A DNA stretch of 64,000 bases. Origin: Betaproteobacteria bacterium Ga0077527. GTDB lineage: Bacteria; Pseudomonadota; Gammaproteobacteria; Burkholderiales; SG8-41. The translations under genes and the position numbers were made by a program. Shown one piece after another: positions 54,185 to 63,834 of the stretch (the first letter of the stretch is position 1; each line of letters starts with the position of its first letter). The notes below the pieces were generated by a model that was given only the letters and a program-made list of their open reading frames with translations, made no database searches and had not been told where the DNA came from. The stretch lies in assembly GCA_001464815.1 (NCBI GenBank), contig LNDW01000015.1, forward strand, positions 62,001 through 126,000. The letters are read 5' to 3'.

Positions 54185-54271
54185 GGCAAAAAAGTCGCGA
54201 TGATAACAACTGGGACCGGCGGCGCCGCTTCGAGACGGTTCAGCCCATCCTCAGAGTTGGCATGGATTGCC

Positions 54272-54294
54272 ATAAGTTATTGATTATATTAAAT
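54272..54294 (+). repeat. AT-rich motif, divergent copy H
   Basis: ATAAGTTATTGATTATATTA in the ispB-rplU divergent gap. It is a looser match to the ATTGTTTTT motif family. Confidence 0.35.
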
Positions 54295-54335
54295 ATTTAA
54301 AATAACAGCCATGACATCCCGGCAACGACCCGACT

Positions 54336-54364
54336 TTGACGTCCGCATCGATGGCTTGTATAAT
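54336..54364 (+). promoter_or_regulatory. Sigma-70 promoter for rplU
   Basis: TTGACG (54336-54341), a 17 bp spacer and a perfect TATAAT (54359-54364), 40 bp before the rplU ATG. Confidence 0.88.
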
Positions 54365-54404
54365 CGCGGGCTTTTCGTAGTAATGAATTTCCGGGGGATT
54401 TCCC

Positions 54405-54716
54405 ATGTATGCCGTAGTCAAAACCGGTGGCAAGCAATACCGCGTCAGCGCCGGAACAAAAATCAAGGTCGAACAACTGACCGCCGAAGTGGGCAGCGAA
54501 GTCACGCTGGACCAGGTGTTGATGATCGCCAATGATGGTGACGTCAAGCTCGGCAGCCCGTTACTTTCCGGCGCCGCCGTCAAGGCCAAGGTGCTGGCCC
54601 AGGGCCGTGGCGACAAGGTTCGTATTTTCAAGATGCGCCGCCGCAAACATTACCGCAAGAGCCAGGGCCATCGCCAGAATTTCACCGAGCTGGAAATCAC
54701 TGGCATCGCCGGCTAA
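54405..54716 (+). CDS. rplU: 50S ribosomal protein L21
   Basis: A 103-residue L21: starts [14 protein letters not shown], with [13 protein letters not shown] and the C-terminal [20 protein letters not shown] motif. It binds 23S rRNA early in 50S assembly. It has a strong promoter and is followed by rpmA 25 bp later; a terminator stands after rpmA. Confidence 0.98.
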   Translation: MYAVVKTGGKQYRVSAGTKIKVEQLTAEVGSEVTLDQVLMIANDGDVKLGSPLLSGAAVKAKVLAQGRGDKVRIFKMRRRKHYRKSQGHRQNFTELEITGIAG

Positions 54717-54741
54717 GAAAAACGGCTAAGGAGACCACACC

Positions 54742-54999
54742 ATGGCACACAAAAAAGCAGGCGGCAGCTCACGAAATGGCCGCGACTCTGAATCGAAACG
54801 ACTCGGCGTCAAGCGTTTTGGCGGTGAACTGATCCCCGCGGGCAGCATCATCATCCGCCAGCGCGGCACCCGGGTGCACGCCGGAGAGAATGTCGGCATC
54901 GGCCGTGATCACACACTGTTTGCCAAGATTGACGGCAGGGTGCTGTTCGCGACCAAAGGACCGCTGCGCCGCCAGACTGTCAGCGTCGTTCCAGCCTGA
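54742..54999 (+). CDS. rpmA: 50S ribosomal protein L27
   Basis: An 85-residue L27: starts [19 protein letters not shown], with the N-terminus that reaches the peptidyl transferase centre, and [19 protein letters not shown] in the core. There is no extra N-terminal extension of the kind cleaved in Firmicutes. AAGGAG precedes the ATG. A rho-independent terminator follows 18 bp downstream. Confidence 0.98.
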   Translation: MAHKKAGGSSRNGRDSESKRLGVKRFGGELIPAGSIIIRQRGTRVHAGENVGIGRDHTLFAKIDGRVLFATKGPLRRQTVSVVPA

Positions 55000-55017
55000 T
55001 CTTCGAAGCTTCTGCTG

Positions 55018-55049
55018 AAAAGGCCCTGTTGAACGACAGGGCCTTTTTT
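55018..55049 (+). terminator. Rho-independent terminator after rpmA
   Basis: AAGGCCCTGT and ACAGGGCCTT form a 10 bp stem with a 6 nt loop, followed by TTTTTTG. It separates the rplU-rpmA transcript from obgE. Confidence 0.92.
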
Positions 55050-55078
55050 GTTGCAACCGGATTTGTCGCAGATCAGCC

Positions 55079-56143
55079 ATGAAATTCATCGATGAAGCAC
55101 GCATTGAAGTCCATGCCGGCAAGGGCGGAGACGGGGTAGCTAGCTTTCGCCGCGAGAAATTTGTCCCGCGCGGCGGCCCTGACGGCGGCGATGGCGGCCG
55201 CGGCGGCAGCATTTACGGCATCGCCGACCGCAACATCAACACGCTGATCGACTACCGTTATGCGCGCATCCACCGCGCAAAGAACGGCCAGAAGGGCATG
55301 GGCTCGGACTGTTTCGGCCGCGCCGCGGACGACATCGTGCTGCGTATGCCGGTGGGCACCGTGGTCAGTGACGCTGAAACCGGGGAAATCCTGTTTGACC
55401 TCGACAAGGACGGCGAACGTGTCACGCTGGCCCAGGGTGGCCGCGGCGGACTCGGCAACCTGCATTTCAAGTCGAGCACCAACCGCGCACCTCGGCAGTT
55501 TACGGTCGGTGAACCTGGCGTATCGCGATACCTAAAGCTCGAACTCAAGGTGCTTGCCGACGTCGGCCTGCTCGGCCTTCCGAATGCCGGTAAATCGACC
55601 CTGATTCGCGCCATTTCAGCGGCACGGCCGAAGGTTGCCGACTATCCGTTCACCACGCTGCAGCCGAACCTGGGCGTGGTTCGCGTTGATGACAATCGCA
55701 GCTTCGTGGTTGCCGACATTCCGGGACTGATCGAAGGTGCCGCAGAAGGCGCCGGGCTGGGCCACCAGTTCCTGCGCCATCTTGCGCGCACCCGGCTGCT
55801 GCTGCACGTGATCGACGTGGTGCCGCCGGACCCAGACGCGGACGTGGTGCGCGACGCCAAGGCGCTAGTCCGAGAGCTGCGCAAGTACGACGAAGCGCTG
55901 TACCGCAAGCCGCGCTGGCTGGTGCTTAACAAGGTAGACCTGCTGCCTGAAGACGAGCGGGAAACCCGTGTTGCCGCTCTGCTGAAAAAACTCGGCGCCA
56001 GCAAACGTCACTTCGCGATCTCCGCCATCAACGGCGCGGGCTGCCGGCCGCTGGTTTTTGCCGCGATGGAACATCTCGAGGATGCCGGCGGCACAAAAAC
56101 ACTCAGCACCACGGCAGGGAAGTCCGCCAAAAAAACATCATGA
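55079..56143 (+). CDS. obgE: GTPase ObgE/CgtA
   Basis: A 354-residue 50S-associated GTPase. The Gly-rich Obg fold fills residues 1-158 ([30 protein letters not shown]); the G domain has G1 [10 protein letters not shown]3 [10 protein letters not shown]4 NKVD and G5 SAING. The C-terminal extension is short. It coordinates ribosome maturation and stringent response. Its TGA overlaps the proB ATG (ATGA). Confidence 0.97.
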   Translation: MKFIDEARIEVHAGKGGDGVASFRREKFVPRGGPDGGDGGRGGSIYGIADRNINTLIDYRYARIHRAKNGQKGMGSDCFGRAADDIVLRMPVGTVVSDAETGEILFDLDKDGERVTLAQGGRGGLGNLHFKSSTNRAPRQFTVGEPGVSRYLKLELKVLADVGLLGLPNAGKSTLIRAISAARPKVADYPFTTLQPNLGVVRVDDNRSFVVADIPGLIEGAAEGAGLGHQFLRHLARTRLLLHVIDVVPPDPDADVVRDAKALVRELRKYDEALYRKPRWLVLNKVDLLPEDERETRVAALLKKLGASKRHFAISAINGAGCRPLVFAAMEHLEDAGGTKTLSTTAGKSAKKTS

Positions 56144-57273
56144 ACAGCACGCCGCAGGAATCCATGATCCGGCATTCGAAACGTCTGGTGGTGAAAGTCG
56201 GCAGCGCGCTGGTGACCAACGCCGGCCTCGGCCTCGATCACCAGGCGCTCACCGGCTGGGCGGAGCAGATCGCGCGCCTGCGCAATGACGGCAGGGAAGT
56301 GGTGCTGGTTTCCAGCGGCGCCATCGCCGAGGGCATGCAGCGTCTGGGCTGGACGCAACGCCCTCACGCCCTGCATGAACTGCAGGCGGCGGCGGCCGTG
56401 GGGCAGATGGGCCTGGTACAGGTCTATGAATCCTGTTTCCGCGGCCACGGGCTGCTCGCCGCGCAGATCCTGCTGACCCACGAAGACCTCGCCGACCGCA
56501 AACGTTATCTCAATGCCCGCTCGACGCTGCGCACGCTGCTGGGGCTGGGCGCGATTCCGGTGATCAACGAAAACGACACGGTCGCGATCGATGAAATCCG
56601 CTTCGGTGACAACGACACACTGGCGGCACTGGTCACCAATCTGATCGAGGCCGATGCGCTGATCATCCTGACTGATCAGCAAGGTCTCTACAGCGCCGAT
56701 CCGCGCAAGGATCCGGCGGCAACACTGGTCAGCGACGGCATTGCCGGAGACCCCTGGCTGGAGACAATCGCGGGCTCCACCGGCAGCGCAATTGCACGCG
56801 GCGGCATGCTCACAAAAATCACCGCGGCCAAACGCGCGGCGCGCAGTGGCGCGCACACCGTCATTGCTTCAGGACGCGAACCCGAGGTGCTGCTGCGTCT
56901 GGCCGGGGGCGAAAAACTCGGCACCCAGTTGCTGGCCGGTGAAGGCACGGTCGCAGCGCGCAAACAATGGCTGGCCGACCACCTGCAGGTACGCGGCCAG
57001 CTCACGCTGGATGACGGCGCGGTTAAGGCGCTGACGGTCGATGGCAAGAGCCTGCTGCCCGTCGGCGTGACTGCGGCAAGTGGCGCCTTCGAACGTGGCG
57101 AGGTGGTGAGTTGTCTCGACGGCAGCGGCCGCGAAATCGCCCGTGGTCTGGTCAACTACAGTTACGGCGAAACCTGCCGCATCCTGCGCACGCCATCAAA
57201 CCAGATCGAAGCCCGGCTCGGTTATGTGGATGAATCCGAACTGATTCACCGCGACAACCTGGTCCTGCTCTGA
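56140..57273 (+). CDS. proB: Glutamate 5-kinase
   Basis: A 377-residue enzyme with an amino acid kinase domain ([47 protein letters not shown]-like ARGGMLTKI) and a C-terminal PUA domain (from about 285, [15 protein letters not shown]). It makes gamma-glutamyl phosphate for proline synthesis. The ATG overlaps the obgE stop; a second ATG at 56164 would remove eight residues. Proline synthesis here matches a proS gene further down, by location only. Confidence 0.96.
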   Translation: MNSTPQESMIRHSKRLVVKVGSALVTNAGLGLDHQALTGWAEQIARLRNDGREVVLVSSGAIAEGMQRLGWTQRPHALHELQAAAAVGQMGLVQVYESCFRGHGLLAAQILLTHEDLADRKRYLNARSTLRTLLGLGAIPVINENDTVAIDEIRFGDNDTLAALVTNLIEADALIILTDQQGLYSADPRKDPAATLVSDGIAGDPWLETIAGSTGSAIARGGMLTKITAAKRAARSGAHTVIASGREPEVLLRLAGGEKLGTQLLAGEGTVAARKQWLADHLQVRGQLTLDDGAVKALTVDGKSLLPVGVTAASGAFERGEVVSCLDGSGREIARGLVNYSYGETCRILRTPSNQIEARLGYVDESELIHRDNLVLL

Positions 57274-57287
57274 AACCACCCATCCGT

Positions 57288-57851
57288 TCATTCGAGCAGT
57301 GGCGGGCGGTCAATCCCCCTGCGCAAGGTGCGGACAATCCGCTCCGCCGGCTCCGCCATCTTGATCTTGCAGAAGTAATTTTTATGCAACTCGGCGTGAT
57401 GGGCTCCGCCCTGCCGCGCGGAGAACTGTCGCCACTGCGGATTACGGGCGCGCACCCAGCTTCGGTCACCGGGGCGGCCAATCGCATAAAACTTCTGCTC
57501 CGCGGGATCACAGCGTATGCCCTCGAAAGAGACATTGGTGGCTCCGCCGGCGGTTTTGATGACCAGGGTGTAGCGAATCACGCCATCCTTGCCGCTGGAG
57601 ATCGACAAACCATCAATAAAATAGCGGTGCGGGCTCACGGCATCGATGTCCAGGGAAATCAGGTTGCTGTCCAAAGGATAGGCCGGAATCTCTGAGACCA
57701 GTTCAGACCATGGCGTGATCTCGCGGTCATATTTGTAGTCCCAGCCTTCCCAGAGGGTCTGCGCCTTTGACTGGGACGTCAGCGCAAGGCCCCAGACAAG
57801 GCTGCACAGCATCAGCCAGGGCAGAAACAGGGTGATCAGCGGTCTGCTCAT
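57288..57851 (-). CDS. CNP1-like family exported protein
   Basis: A 187-residue protein with a signal peptide (cleavage near SKAQT, residue 31) and the CNP1 pattern: GWDYKYDREITPWSELV, IRYTLVIKTAGGATNVSFEG and IRCDPAEQKFYAIGR. The family is named for a cryptic neisserial protein and is typical of Betaproteobacteria; function unknown, periplasmic or envelope location. It lies 14 bp after proB in convergent orientation. Confidence 0.88.
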   Translation of the reverse strand: MSRPLITLFLPWLMLCSLVWGLALTSQSKAQTLWEGWDYKYDREITPWSELVSEIPAYPLDSNLISLDIDAVSPHRYFIDGLSISSGKDGVIRYTLVIKTAGGATNVSFEGIRCDPAEQKFYAIGRPGDRSWVRARNPQWRQFSARQGGAHHAELHKNYFCKIKMAEPAERIVRTLRRGIDRPPLLE

Positions 57852-57887
57852 GGCACGATTCTACTACTCGGCAACCAGGTCCGGCTT

Positions 57888-58484
57888 TCAGCTGAGATCG
57901 CCGAGCAGCGACACCCTTGTTGCCTCCGGCACTGACCGCAACTGCGCGCCGTAGTTGTGATGATCAACTCCGATGTCCAGCGCCGCGCCGGCACGCAGCG
58001 CCGCCACCATCGCCTTGGTCAGCTCGAAACGCAGGAAATGCACCGAAGAGGTTTTTTGGTCGTTCTCGCGCTCCAGATCCTCGTCTGCAACCGCATATGA
58101 GCATTCATGACCTGCGACTTGCACCCAGACCCTGTCCTCGATGCCGATCAGCTTTGCCAGCCAGATGCGGCGTTCGTTTTCATCCGGGTACTCGATCATC
58201 ATCGTCGCCTTCCAGTTGCTGCCATCCGGAATCAGGGGGTTGTAGGCTTCGAGCTCGTCGTTGATGCCCTCTTCCTCGAATATCCGTTCTGCGCGCAGCA
58301 TTTCCTGGACCTGGTAACGGATGGTCAGTTCGTCCTCGAAGATCAGCGTGACATGCTCACCAAGCCGAAGGGTACGGTCTTTCTTGTGCGCCATCACCCT
58401 GGCGCGGAACTCGGGCCGCGACTTGGCGTAGGTTTCAAGGGGCATCAGGGATTCACGGGTAAGGTGTGCCATGGTGGTGTTCAT
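57888..58484 (-). CDS. DUF3501 family protein
   Basis: A 198-residue cytosolic protein with TRESLMPLETYAKSRPEFRA, then RLGEHVTLIFEDELTIRYQV and LEAYNPLIPDGSNWKATMMI, the DUF3501 signatures. Family function is unknown. Its ATG overlaps the stop of the Fe-S protein gene (ATGA at 58484-58481), so it is translationally tied to that redox protein. Occurrence with a rubrerythrin and an HdrD-like Fe-S protein suggests a role in an oxidative stress or electron transfer module. Confidence 0.9.
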   Translation of the reverse strand: MNTTMAHLTRESLMPLETYAKSRPEFRARVMAHKKDRTLRLGEHVTLIFEDELTIRYQVQEMLRAERIFEEEGINDELEAYNPLIPDGSNWKATMMIEYPDENERRIWLAKLIGIEDRVWVQVAGHECSYAVADEDLERENDQKTSSVHFLRFELTKAMVAALRAGAALDIGVDHHNYGAQLRSVPEATRVSLLGDLS

Positions 58485-59818
58485 AATCCGTAAGCTATGC
58501 GTATGAGTGTGATCGGATGCTGCTTCTCAGCACCGGCACCAGCGCCGTCGCCGATGCCCTGCTGGATGTGACGGCCGGCGATGGCGCAGTCAGAGCTGAT
58601 GTAATCGGGCGCAGCCTCGCCCATCTGGCGGAACACCGGCCGGCCGATTTTCATCGACTGCTCGAAAAACTCGCTTTTGACACCCCAGGTGCCGTCGTGT
58701 CCGGCGCAGCGCTCGACCGTGGTGACCTTGGTCTCCGGCACCATTTCCAGCAGTTCGCGGGTCTTCTGTCCCATGTTCTGCACGCGCAGATGGCAGGGTA
58801 TGTGGTATGAGACCTTGCCCAGCGGCTTGCTGAAACTGGTCTTCAGCAGCCCGTCTTTGTGGCGCAGGACGAGATATTCGAAGGGATCAAACATCGCTTC
58901 AGCCACCGCCTTGACGTCGGAGTCATCCGGGAACATCAGCGGCAGCTCCTGCTTGAACATCAGCGTGCAGGAAGGCACCGCGGTCAGGATCGCATAACCC
59001 TCGCGCGCCAGCTTTGCCAGCGGCGGGATATTGATGTCCTTGTTGCGCGCTACAGCCTCGAGATCGCCTAGCTCGAGCTTGGGCATGCCGCAGCAGGCCT
59101 CCTTGTCGACGATGATCGACGGAATTTCATTGTGGGCCAGTAATTTCAGCAGGTCGTGACCAATGCCGGGCTCGTTGTAGTTGACGTAGCAAGTCGAGAA
59201 AATCGCGACCTTGCCCGGGGTTTGCTTGCCGTCCTTCACCGGGAAGGCGGATTGCGGCTTCGCGTTGGCGCGGAATCTGGCGCTGTCGTATTCCGGCAGC
59301 ACGCGATCGTGGTGGATGCCGAGCATGCTGTCCATCACCTTGCGCACCGGCGCCGCCTTGTTCGCGGCATTGACCATCTGCACCACCACCGGGATCGAGG
59401 CCAGCTTGCCAAGGGCATCGGTGCTCGACAGCAGCTTGTCGCGGAAGCTGACTTCACCCTTGCGGAACTTGACCGCCTTGGCACGCAGCATCAGGTGCGG
59501 GAAGTCGACATTCCATTCATGCGGCGGCACATACGGACACTTGGTCATGTAGCACATGTCGCAGAGGTAGCAGCGGTCGATGACTTCCCAATAATCCTTT
59601 TTCGGGATGCCGTCGACTTCGAGGGTCGGGCTCTCATCGACCAGGTCAAACAACTTCGGAAACGCGGTGCACAGGTTCACGCAGCGGCGGCAGCCGTGGC
59701 AGATGTCGAACACGCGCTCGAGCTCGTGATTGAGCTTGTCCTCGTTGTAGAAATCGTCCGACTTCCAGTCCAGGGGGTGCCGGGTCGGGGCCTCGAGACT
59801 GCCTTCACGTACGGTCAT
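58481..59818 (-). CDS. Heterodisulfide-reductase-related Fe-S protein (GlpC/HdrD-like)
   Basis: A 445-residue protein. Two [4Fe-4S] sites are seen in CHGCRRCVNLC (40-50) and CYLCDMCYMTKCP (near 83-95). Two cysteine-rich CCG-type domains follow: the first has DKEACCGMPK, the second has ERCAGHDGTWG, where Ala replaces the second Cys of CCG. It resembles GlpC and HdrD electron carriers. The ATG is at 59818; the frame is open upstream but that part is Ser/Arg-rich without similarity. Its stop overlaps the DUF3501 start. Confidence 0.9.
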   Translation of the reverse strand: MTVREGSLEAPTRHPLDWKSDDFYNEDKLNHELERVFDICHGCRRCVNLCTAFPKLFDLVDESPTLEVDGIPKKDYWEVIDRCYLCDMCYMTKCPYVPPHEWNVDFPHLMLRAKAVKFRKGEVSFRDKLLSSTDALGKLASIPVVVQMVNAANKAAPVRKVMDSMLGIHHDRVLPEYDSARFRANAKPQSAFPVKDGKQTPGKVAIFSTCYVNYNEPGIGHDLLKLLAHNEIPSIIVDKEACCGMPKLELGDLEAVARNKDINIPPLAKLAREGYAILTAVPSCTLMFKQELPLMFPDDSDVKAVAEAMFDPFEYLVLRHKDGLLKTSFSKPLGKVSYHIPCHLRVQNMGQKTRELLEMVPETKVTTVERCAGHDGTWGVKSEFFEQSMKIGRPVFRQMGEAAPDYISSDCAIAGRHIQQGIGDGAGAGAEKQHPITLIRIAYGL

Positions 59819-59859
59819 GGTGGTGTAACTCGCCAGAATGAGTGGGAAAAATGCGCTGG

Positions 59860-59891
59860 AAAAGAAAGAGGCGCTTGTGGCGCCCCTTTCT
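59860..59891 (-). terminator. Terminator between rubrerythrin and Fe-S protein genes
   Basis: On the minus strand AGAAAG-GGGCGCC ... GCGCCTCTTTCT pairs around ACAA and is followed by TTTT. It lies after the rubrerythrin stop, so it may attenuate transcription into the Fe-S and DUF3501 genes. Confidence 0.75.
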
Positions 59892-59918
59892 GCCTGCCTG
59901 CCGGCTGCTTGCCTGCGA

Positions 59919-60338
59919 TCAGTCGGCCAAGCCGTCCAGCGCCTTCTGGAAGCGGTTGGCGTGCGAGCGCTCGGCTTTCGCCAGTGTCTCGAACCAGTCG
60001 GCGATTTCACCAAAACCTTCGTCACGCGCGGTCTTCGCCATGCCCGGGTACATGTCAGTGTACTCGTGCGTCTCGCCGGCAATTGCGGCCTTCAGGTTGT
60101 CACGGGTGCGGCCGATCGGCAGATCAGTCGCAGGGTCGCCACAGGCTTCCATGTACTCGAGGTGGCCATGGGCATGGCCGGTTTCACCCTCGGCTGTTGA
60201 GCGGAACACCGCGGCCACGTCGTTCTGGCCCTCAACGTCGGCCTTGGCTGCGAAATACAGATAACGGCGGTTGGCCTGGGATTCGCCGGCAAACGCTGCT
60301 TTGAGGTTGCCATGGGTTTTCGAATTCTTGAGCTGCAT
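59919..60338 (-). CDS. Rubrerythrin family protein (without rubredoxin domain)
   Basis: A 139-residue four-helix di-iron protein: [19 protein letters not shown] and [14 protein letters not shown] give the first two Glu/His ligands, and [14 protein letters not shown] and [11 protein letters not shown] the second set. The C-terminal rubredoxin [Fe(Cys)4] found in classical rubrerythrin is missing, so electrons must come from another protein; the Fe-S protein encoded 100 bp downstream is a candidate. AAAAGGAG precedes the ATG. It would reduce H2O2 in the cytoplasm. Confidence 0.92.
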   Translation of the reverse strand: MQLKNSKTHGNLKAAFAGESQANRRYLYFAAKADVEGQNDVAAVFRSTAEGETGHAHGHLEYMEACGDPATDLPIGRTRDNLKAAIAGETHEYTDMYPGMAKTARDEGFGEIADWFETLAKAERSHANRFQKALDGLAD

Positions 60339-60347
60339 AAAAACTCC

Positions 60348-60368
60348 TTTTAAAACAATAGGTTACGT
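60348..60368 (-). repeat. AT-rich motif copy G (rubrerythrin leader)
   Basis: CGTAACCTATTGTTTTAAAA on the minus strand, ending in the ribosome site of the rubrerythrin gene. Shares AACCTATTGTTTT with copy F. Confidence 0.45.
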
Positions 60369-60420
60369 TAATGCCTTGCACGATGATCATCACATGCTCG
60401 GGAACAACCTACGACACAGC

Positions 60421-60441
60421 GATTTAGTTTTAGACTAAATC
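60421..60441. promoter_or_regulatory. Perfect palindrome upstream of the rubrerythrin gene
   Basis: GATTTAGT and ACTAAATC (8 bp arms) flank TTTAG, 83 bp upstream of the rubrerythrin ATG. The AT-rich dyad is a good candidate for a redox- or iron-responsive repressor operator (Fur/PerR or Rrf2 type); the regulator is not identified. Confidence 0.65.
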
Positions 60442-60557
60442 TAATCTGTAAATGGAGTGTAATTGCTGGCTGTTTATGCTGTCAACGCAGAATGGCAGCC
60501 AAGGCGCCAAAACATCGCGGCCATAGCACAAACTGCCGCTCCCGCAGAAACAGTCAC

Positions 60558-61103
60558 TCAGGCATCAGCCGACGAGTGGTCCTGCGGCTGTTTTTCCGGG
60601 GCGGAAGGACGACCTCGTTGTGCATCCTGGCGTCGCAAAAGATAGCGCGACAGCTCGTTTAATGCCTGCTCGTAGACCGCACGCTTGAACTCGATCACGT
60701 CCTGGGTTGGCGCCCAATAGTCATGCCAGCGCCAGGCGTCGAACTCCGGCTTCTCTGTGGCGCGCAGGCAAACGTCACAGTCGCGCCCCACCAGCCGCAA
60801 CAGAAACCAGATCTGTTTCTGGCCACGGTAATTTCCGCGCCACTCCCGGCGCAACCAGCGTTCGGGCACCTCGTAGCGCAACCAGTCGCGGGTGCGGCCG
60901 AGGATCTGCACATGCTCGGGCTTGAGGCCGACCTCCTCGTGCAGTTCGCGGTACATCGCGGCTTCAGGGCGCTCGCCGCCCTTGATGCCGCCCTGCGGAA
61001 ACTGCCAGGAATGCTCGCGGACCCGCTTACCCCAGAACACCTCGTTCTTCGTGTTGCACAGAATGATCCCGACGTTGGGACGATAGCCATCTCTGTCGAT
61101 CAT
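60558..61103 (-). CDS. rppH: RNA pyrophosphohydrolase RppH
   Basis: A 181-residue Nudix enzyme that removes pyrophosphate from RNA 5' ends to start decay. It opens [17 protein letters not shown] and has the Nudix box [20 protein letters not shown] followed by VGL, then [11 protein letters not shown], with the typical [14 protein letters not shown] 61103 follows GGGGAT; an ATG two codons earlier is also open. The C-terminal tail beyond 160 is Arg/Gln-rich and variable. It lies upstream of proS in the opposite direction. Confidence 0.95.
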   Translation of the reverse strand: MIDRDGYRPNVGIILCNTKNEVFWGKRVREHSWQFPQGGIKGGERPEAAMYRELHEEVGLKPEHVQILGRTRDWLRYEVPERWLRREWRGNYRGQKQIWFLLRLVGRDCDVCLRATEKPEFDAWRWHDYWAPTQDVIEFKRAVYEQALNELSRYLLRRQDAQRGRPSAPEKQPQDHSSADA

Positions 61104-61200
61104 GGTCATCCCCGTATGCGATAAACATCATTGGAACTGATTTTTTCATAATTCCCCGGGCATTGAAAGTCCGGAAAAAACGCAAATCAGGGCCACGGAT

Positions 61201-61989
61201 TCAGGGATACAGAAACTCGTCATCGAAGCGGTTCATGCGGTGCAGCGCCGCCACAAATTCCGGATATTCAAGGTCATGGGCCAGTTCCAGCTCGGCCGCC
61301 CTGGAACGCAATTCCATCCAGCGGAAAGGCGGCGGCCGGTCACGGAAAGCAAGCGCGATGACATTACCCTGCTTGCGCGCCGGCAGACACAGTGTGCCCC
61401 CGGGAAAGGCCTCCTCGATGCGTTTGAGCACGGCATTGAACTCGCGGTCACCACCCCACAGATTAACCACCAGCATCCCGCCCGCTTTGAGGCGGTCGTG
61501 ACAATCGCGGTAAAACGCCGTGGTGGCCAGGGCCTCGACCTGTGATTCGGCGTCATAACCATCAACCATGATCAGGTCGGCAGCAATGTCCTGACGCGCC
61601 ATGTATTCCGCACCGTCACCGACAATCACCGAGAACCGCCCGTCATCGGCGGGCACCGCAAAACACTGCCGTGCAATCGCCACCACCTGCGGATCGATCT
61701 CCAGCACACGGATGCTTGTTTCCGGCAGGCGATGGCGCAGGAACTTCGCCACCGAACCACCACCCAGCCCGACCATCAGCACATCCCGGGGCTGCGGCTG
61801 GAAAAGCAGCACCCCCATCATGGCGCGGGTGTAGGAAAGCTCGAGATCGTCAGGTCGCGCGATGCGCATCGCGCTCTGCACGGTGTCGCTGCCGATGTGC
61901 AGGGAGCGCACACCGTATTTCTCGCTGACATAAACGGTTTTGGCATCTTCCGCCGGCTTGCGCAGACGCCATCTGGGCACGATTCGCAT
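61201..61989 (-). CDS. Spermidine-synthase-like methyltransferase-fold protein
   Basis: A 262-residue protein with the Rossmann aminopropyltransferase motifs: VLMVGLGGGSVAKFL near residue 70-84, RVLEIDPQVVAIAR, VIVGDGAEYMA and LIMVDGYDAE. The canonical Asp pair for polyamine binding is partly changed (GYDAES in place of DSTDP), so it may act on another substrate. Related proteins are common in Betaproteobacteria without polyamine operons. It is divergent from proS, 93 bp away. Confidence 0.82.
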   Translation of the reverse strand: MRIVPRWRLRKPAEDAKTVYVSEKYGVRSLHIGSDTVQSAMRIARPDDLELSYTRAMMGVLLFQPQPRDVLMVGLGGGSVAKFLRHRLPETSIRVLEIDPQVVAIARQCFAVPADDGRFSVIVGDGAEYMARQDIAADLIMVDGYDAESQVEALATTAFYRDCHDRLKAGGMLVVNLWGGDREFNAVLKRIEEAFPGGTLCLPARKQGNVIALAFRDRPPPFRWMELRSRAAELELAHDLEYPEFVAALHRMNRFDDEFLYP

Positions 61990-62082
61990 CAGGGTCAGTC
62001 GGAGTGAAACATACGGGGCTGCGGACTCAGGAATGGAACTAGCGTCCTGTAGAATAAGGTTTTTTTCCGCTCTGGAACAGGC

Positions 62083-63834
62083 ATGCGGGTTTCACAATTT
62101 TTCATATCGACACTCAAGGAAGCGCCATCCGAAGCCGAAGTCATCAGCCACAAGCTGATGATGCGCGCCGGCCTGATCAAACGCCTGACCAGCGGCGTCT
62201 ACACTTGGATGCCGCTGGGCCTGCGCGTGCTGCGCAAGGCCGAGCAGATAGTGCGCGAGGAAATGAATCGCGGCGGCGCCATTGAGCTGCTTATGCCTGC
62301 GGTGCAACCTGCGGAATTGTGGCAGGAATCCGGTCGCTGGCAGCAGTACGGCCCCGAACTGCTGCGCATCAAGGACCGCCACGACCGTGATTTCTGCTTT
62401 GGCCCCACCCACGAGGAGGTGATCAGCGATGTGGTGCGCCGTGAGGTCAAGAGCTACCGCCAGTTGCCGCTGAACCTGTTCCAGATCCAGACCAAGTTCC
62501 GCGACGAAATCCGTCCGCGCTTCGGCGTGATGCGCGGCCGCGAGTTCCTGATGAAGGATGCCTACTCCTTCCACACCGGCTACGATGATCTTGTGCGTGA
62601 ATACCGCAACATGCACGACACCTACAGCCGCATTTTCACGCGACTGGGCCTGAAGTTCCGCGCGGTTGCGGCCGACACCGGCTCGATCGGCGGCACCGGT
62701 TCACACGAGTTCCATGTGCTTGCCGACTCCGGCGAGGACGCCATCGCCTACTGCCCCCAATCGGACTACGCGGCCAACGTCGAGTTGGCAGAGGCGGTGG
62801 CTCCGGTAAAAAAAAGAAAATCCCCTTCGGAAACTTATCAAAAAGTTTCAACCCCAGGCAAAACCTCCTGCACAGATGTAGCACAGCATTTAGGCATACC
62901 CATCGAGAAAGTCGTTAAAACCATCGCAATCATCCGCGAGGATGTTGAAGACTCTCCCATCACAAGCGGCCGATTTGCACTTATCTTCCTCAGGGGCGAT
63001 CACGAATTAAATAACGTAAAAGCGCAGAAGATAATTGGCCGATTTCGTCTTGCAACCTCGGAAGAAATTGAATCAAGAATGGGCTGCCGCCCAGGTTATA
63101 TCGGCCCAAAGAACGGTGTGATGTGTTTGTATTTTATTGATAGAACCGTTGCCGAAATGAGTGATTTCGTTTGCGGTGCGAACGAGGCTGGATTTCACTA
63201 TGTTGGAGCCAACTGGGAACGAGACTACGAATACCCTGGCACCAATTTTGTTTACGACCTGCGCAATGTGCTCAGCGGCGACCCGTCGCCCGACGGCAAA
63301 GGCACGCTCGAACTGTGCCGCGGCATTGAGGTCGGACACATTTTCCAGTTACGCAGCAAATATGCCAAAGCGCTGAACCTCAGCTTTCTCGACGAGACTG
63401 GAAAATCGCAAATCATCGAGATGGGTTGTTACGGCATCGGCGTCACCCGTGTTGTCGCCGCTGCGATCGAACAGAACCACGATGAGCGCGGCATCATTTT
63501 CCCGCCGGCGCTTGCCCCCTTCGAGGTGGCTATCGTGCCCATCGGCTACGCCAAGAGTGAGGCGGTGCGCGAAGCCGCCGACCGCTTGCATGATGCATTG
63601 ATGGCTGCCGGCATCGACGTGCTGCTCGACAACCGTGACGAACGGCCCGGCGTGATGTTTGCCGACATGGAACTGATCGGCGTACCGCACCGTGTGGTCA
63701 TCGGCGACCGCGGCCTCAAGGAAGGTGTTGTCGAATACAAGGGCAGGCGCGACAGCGCAGCCCGCAATATCCCCTTGGCTGAAATAGAAAAGTCAATAAA
63801 ATCAATGGTATGCGGAGACTCCTCGCAACCCTGA
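62083..63834 (+). CDS. proS: Prolyl-tRNA synthetase with mosaic editing domain
   Basis: A 583-residue class II synthetase, bacterial type. Motif 1/2/3 regions are in [37 protein letters not shown] and [13 protein letters not shown]; the anticodon-binding domain is from about 470. Residues about 242-390 are the inserted YbaK-like editing domain ([19 protein letters not shown] and [13 protein letters not shown]). That domain is encoded by about 47% GC DNA (62807-63252), against roughly 60% in the flanks, with a different codon style. The frame is intact and the protein looks functional. Confidence 0.96.
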   Translation: MRVSQFFISTLKEAPSEAEVISHKLMMRAGLIKRLTSGVYTWMPLGLRVLRKAEQIVREEMNRGGAIELLMPAVQPAELWQESGRWQQYGPELLRIKDRHDRDFCFGPTHEEVISDVVRREVKSYRQLPLNLFQIQTKFRDEIRPRFGVMRGREFLMKDAYSFHTGYDDLVREYRNMHDTYSRIFTRLGLKFRAVAADTGSIGGTGSHEFHVLADSGEDAIAYCPQSDYAANVELAEAVAPVKKRKSPSETYQKVSTPGKTSCTDVAQHLGIPIEKVVKTIAIIREDVEDSPITSGRFALIFLRGDHELNNVKAQKIIGRFRLATSEEIESRMGCRPGYIGPKNGVMCLYFIDRTVAEMSDFVCGANEAGFHYVGANWERDYEYPGTNFVYDLRNVLSGDPSPDGKGTLELCRGIEVGHIFQLRSKYAKALNLSFLDETGKSQIIEMGCYGIGVTRVVAAAIEQNHDERGIIFPPALAPFEVAIVPIGYAKSEAVREAADRLHDALMAAGIDVLLDNRDERPGVMFADMELIGVPHRVVIGDRGLKEGVVEYKGRRDSAARNIPLAEIEKSIKSMVCGDSSQP

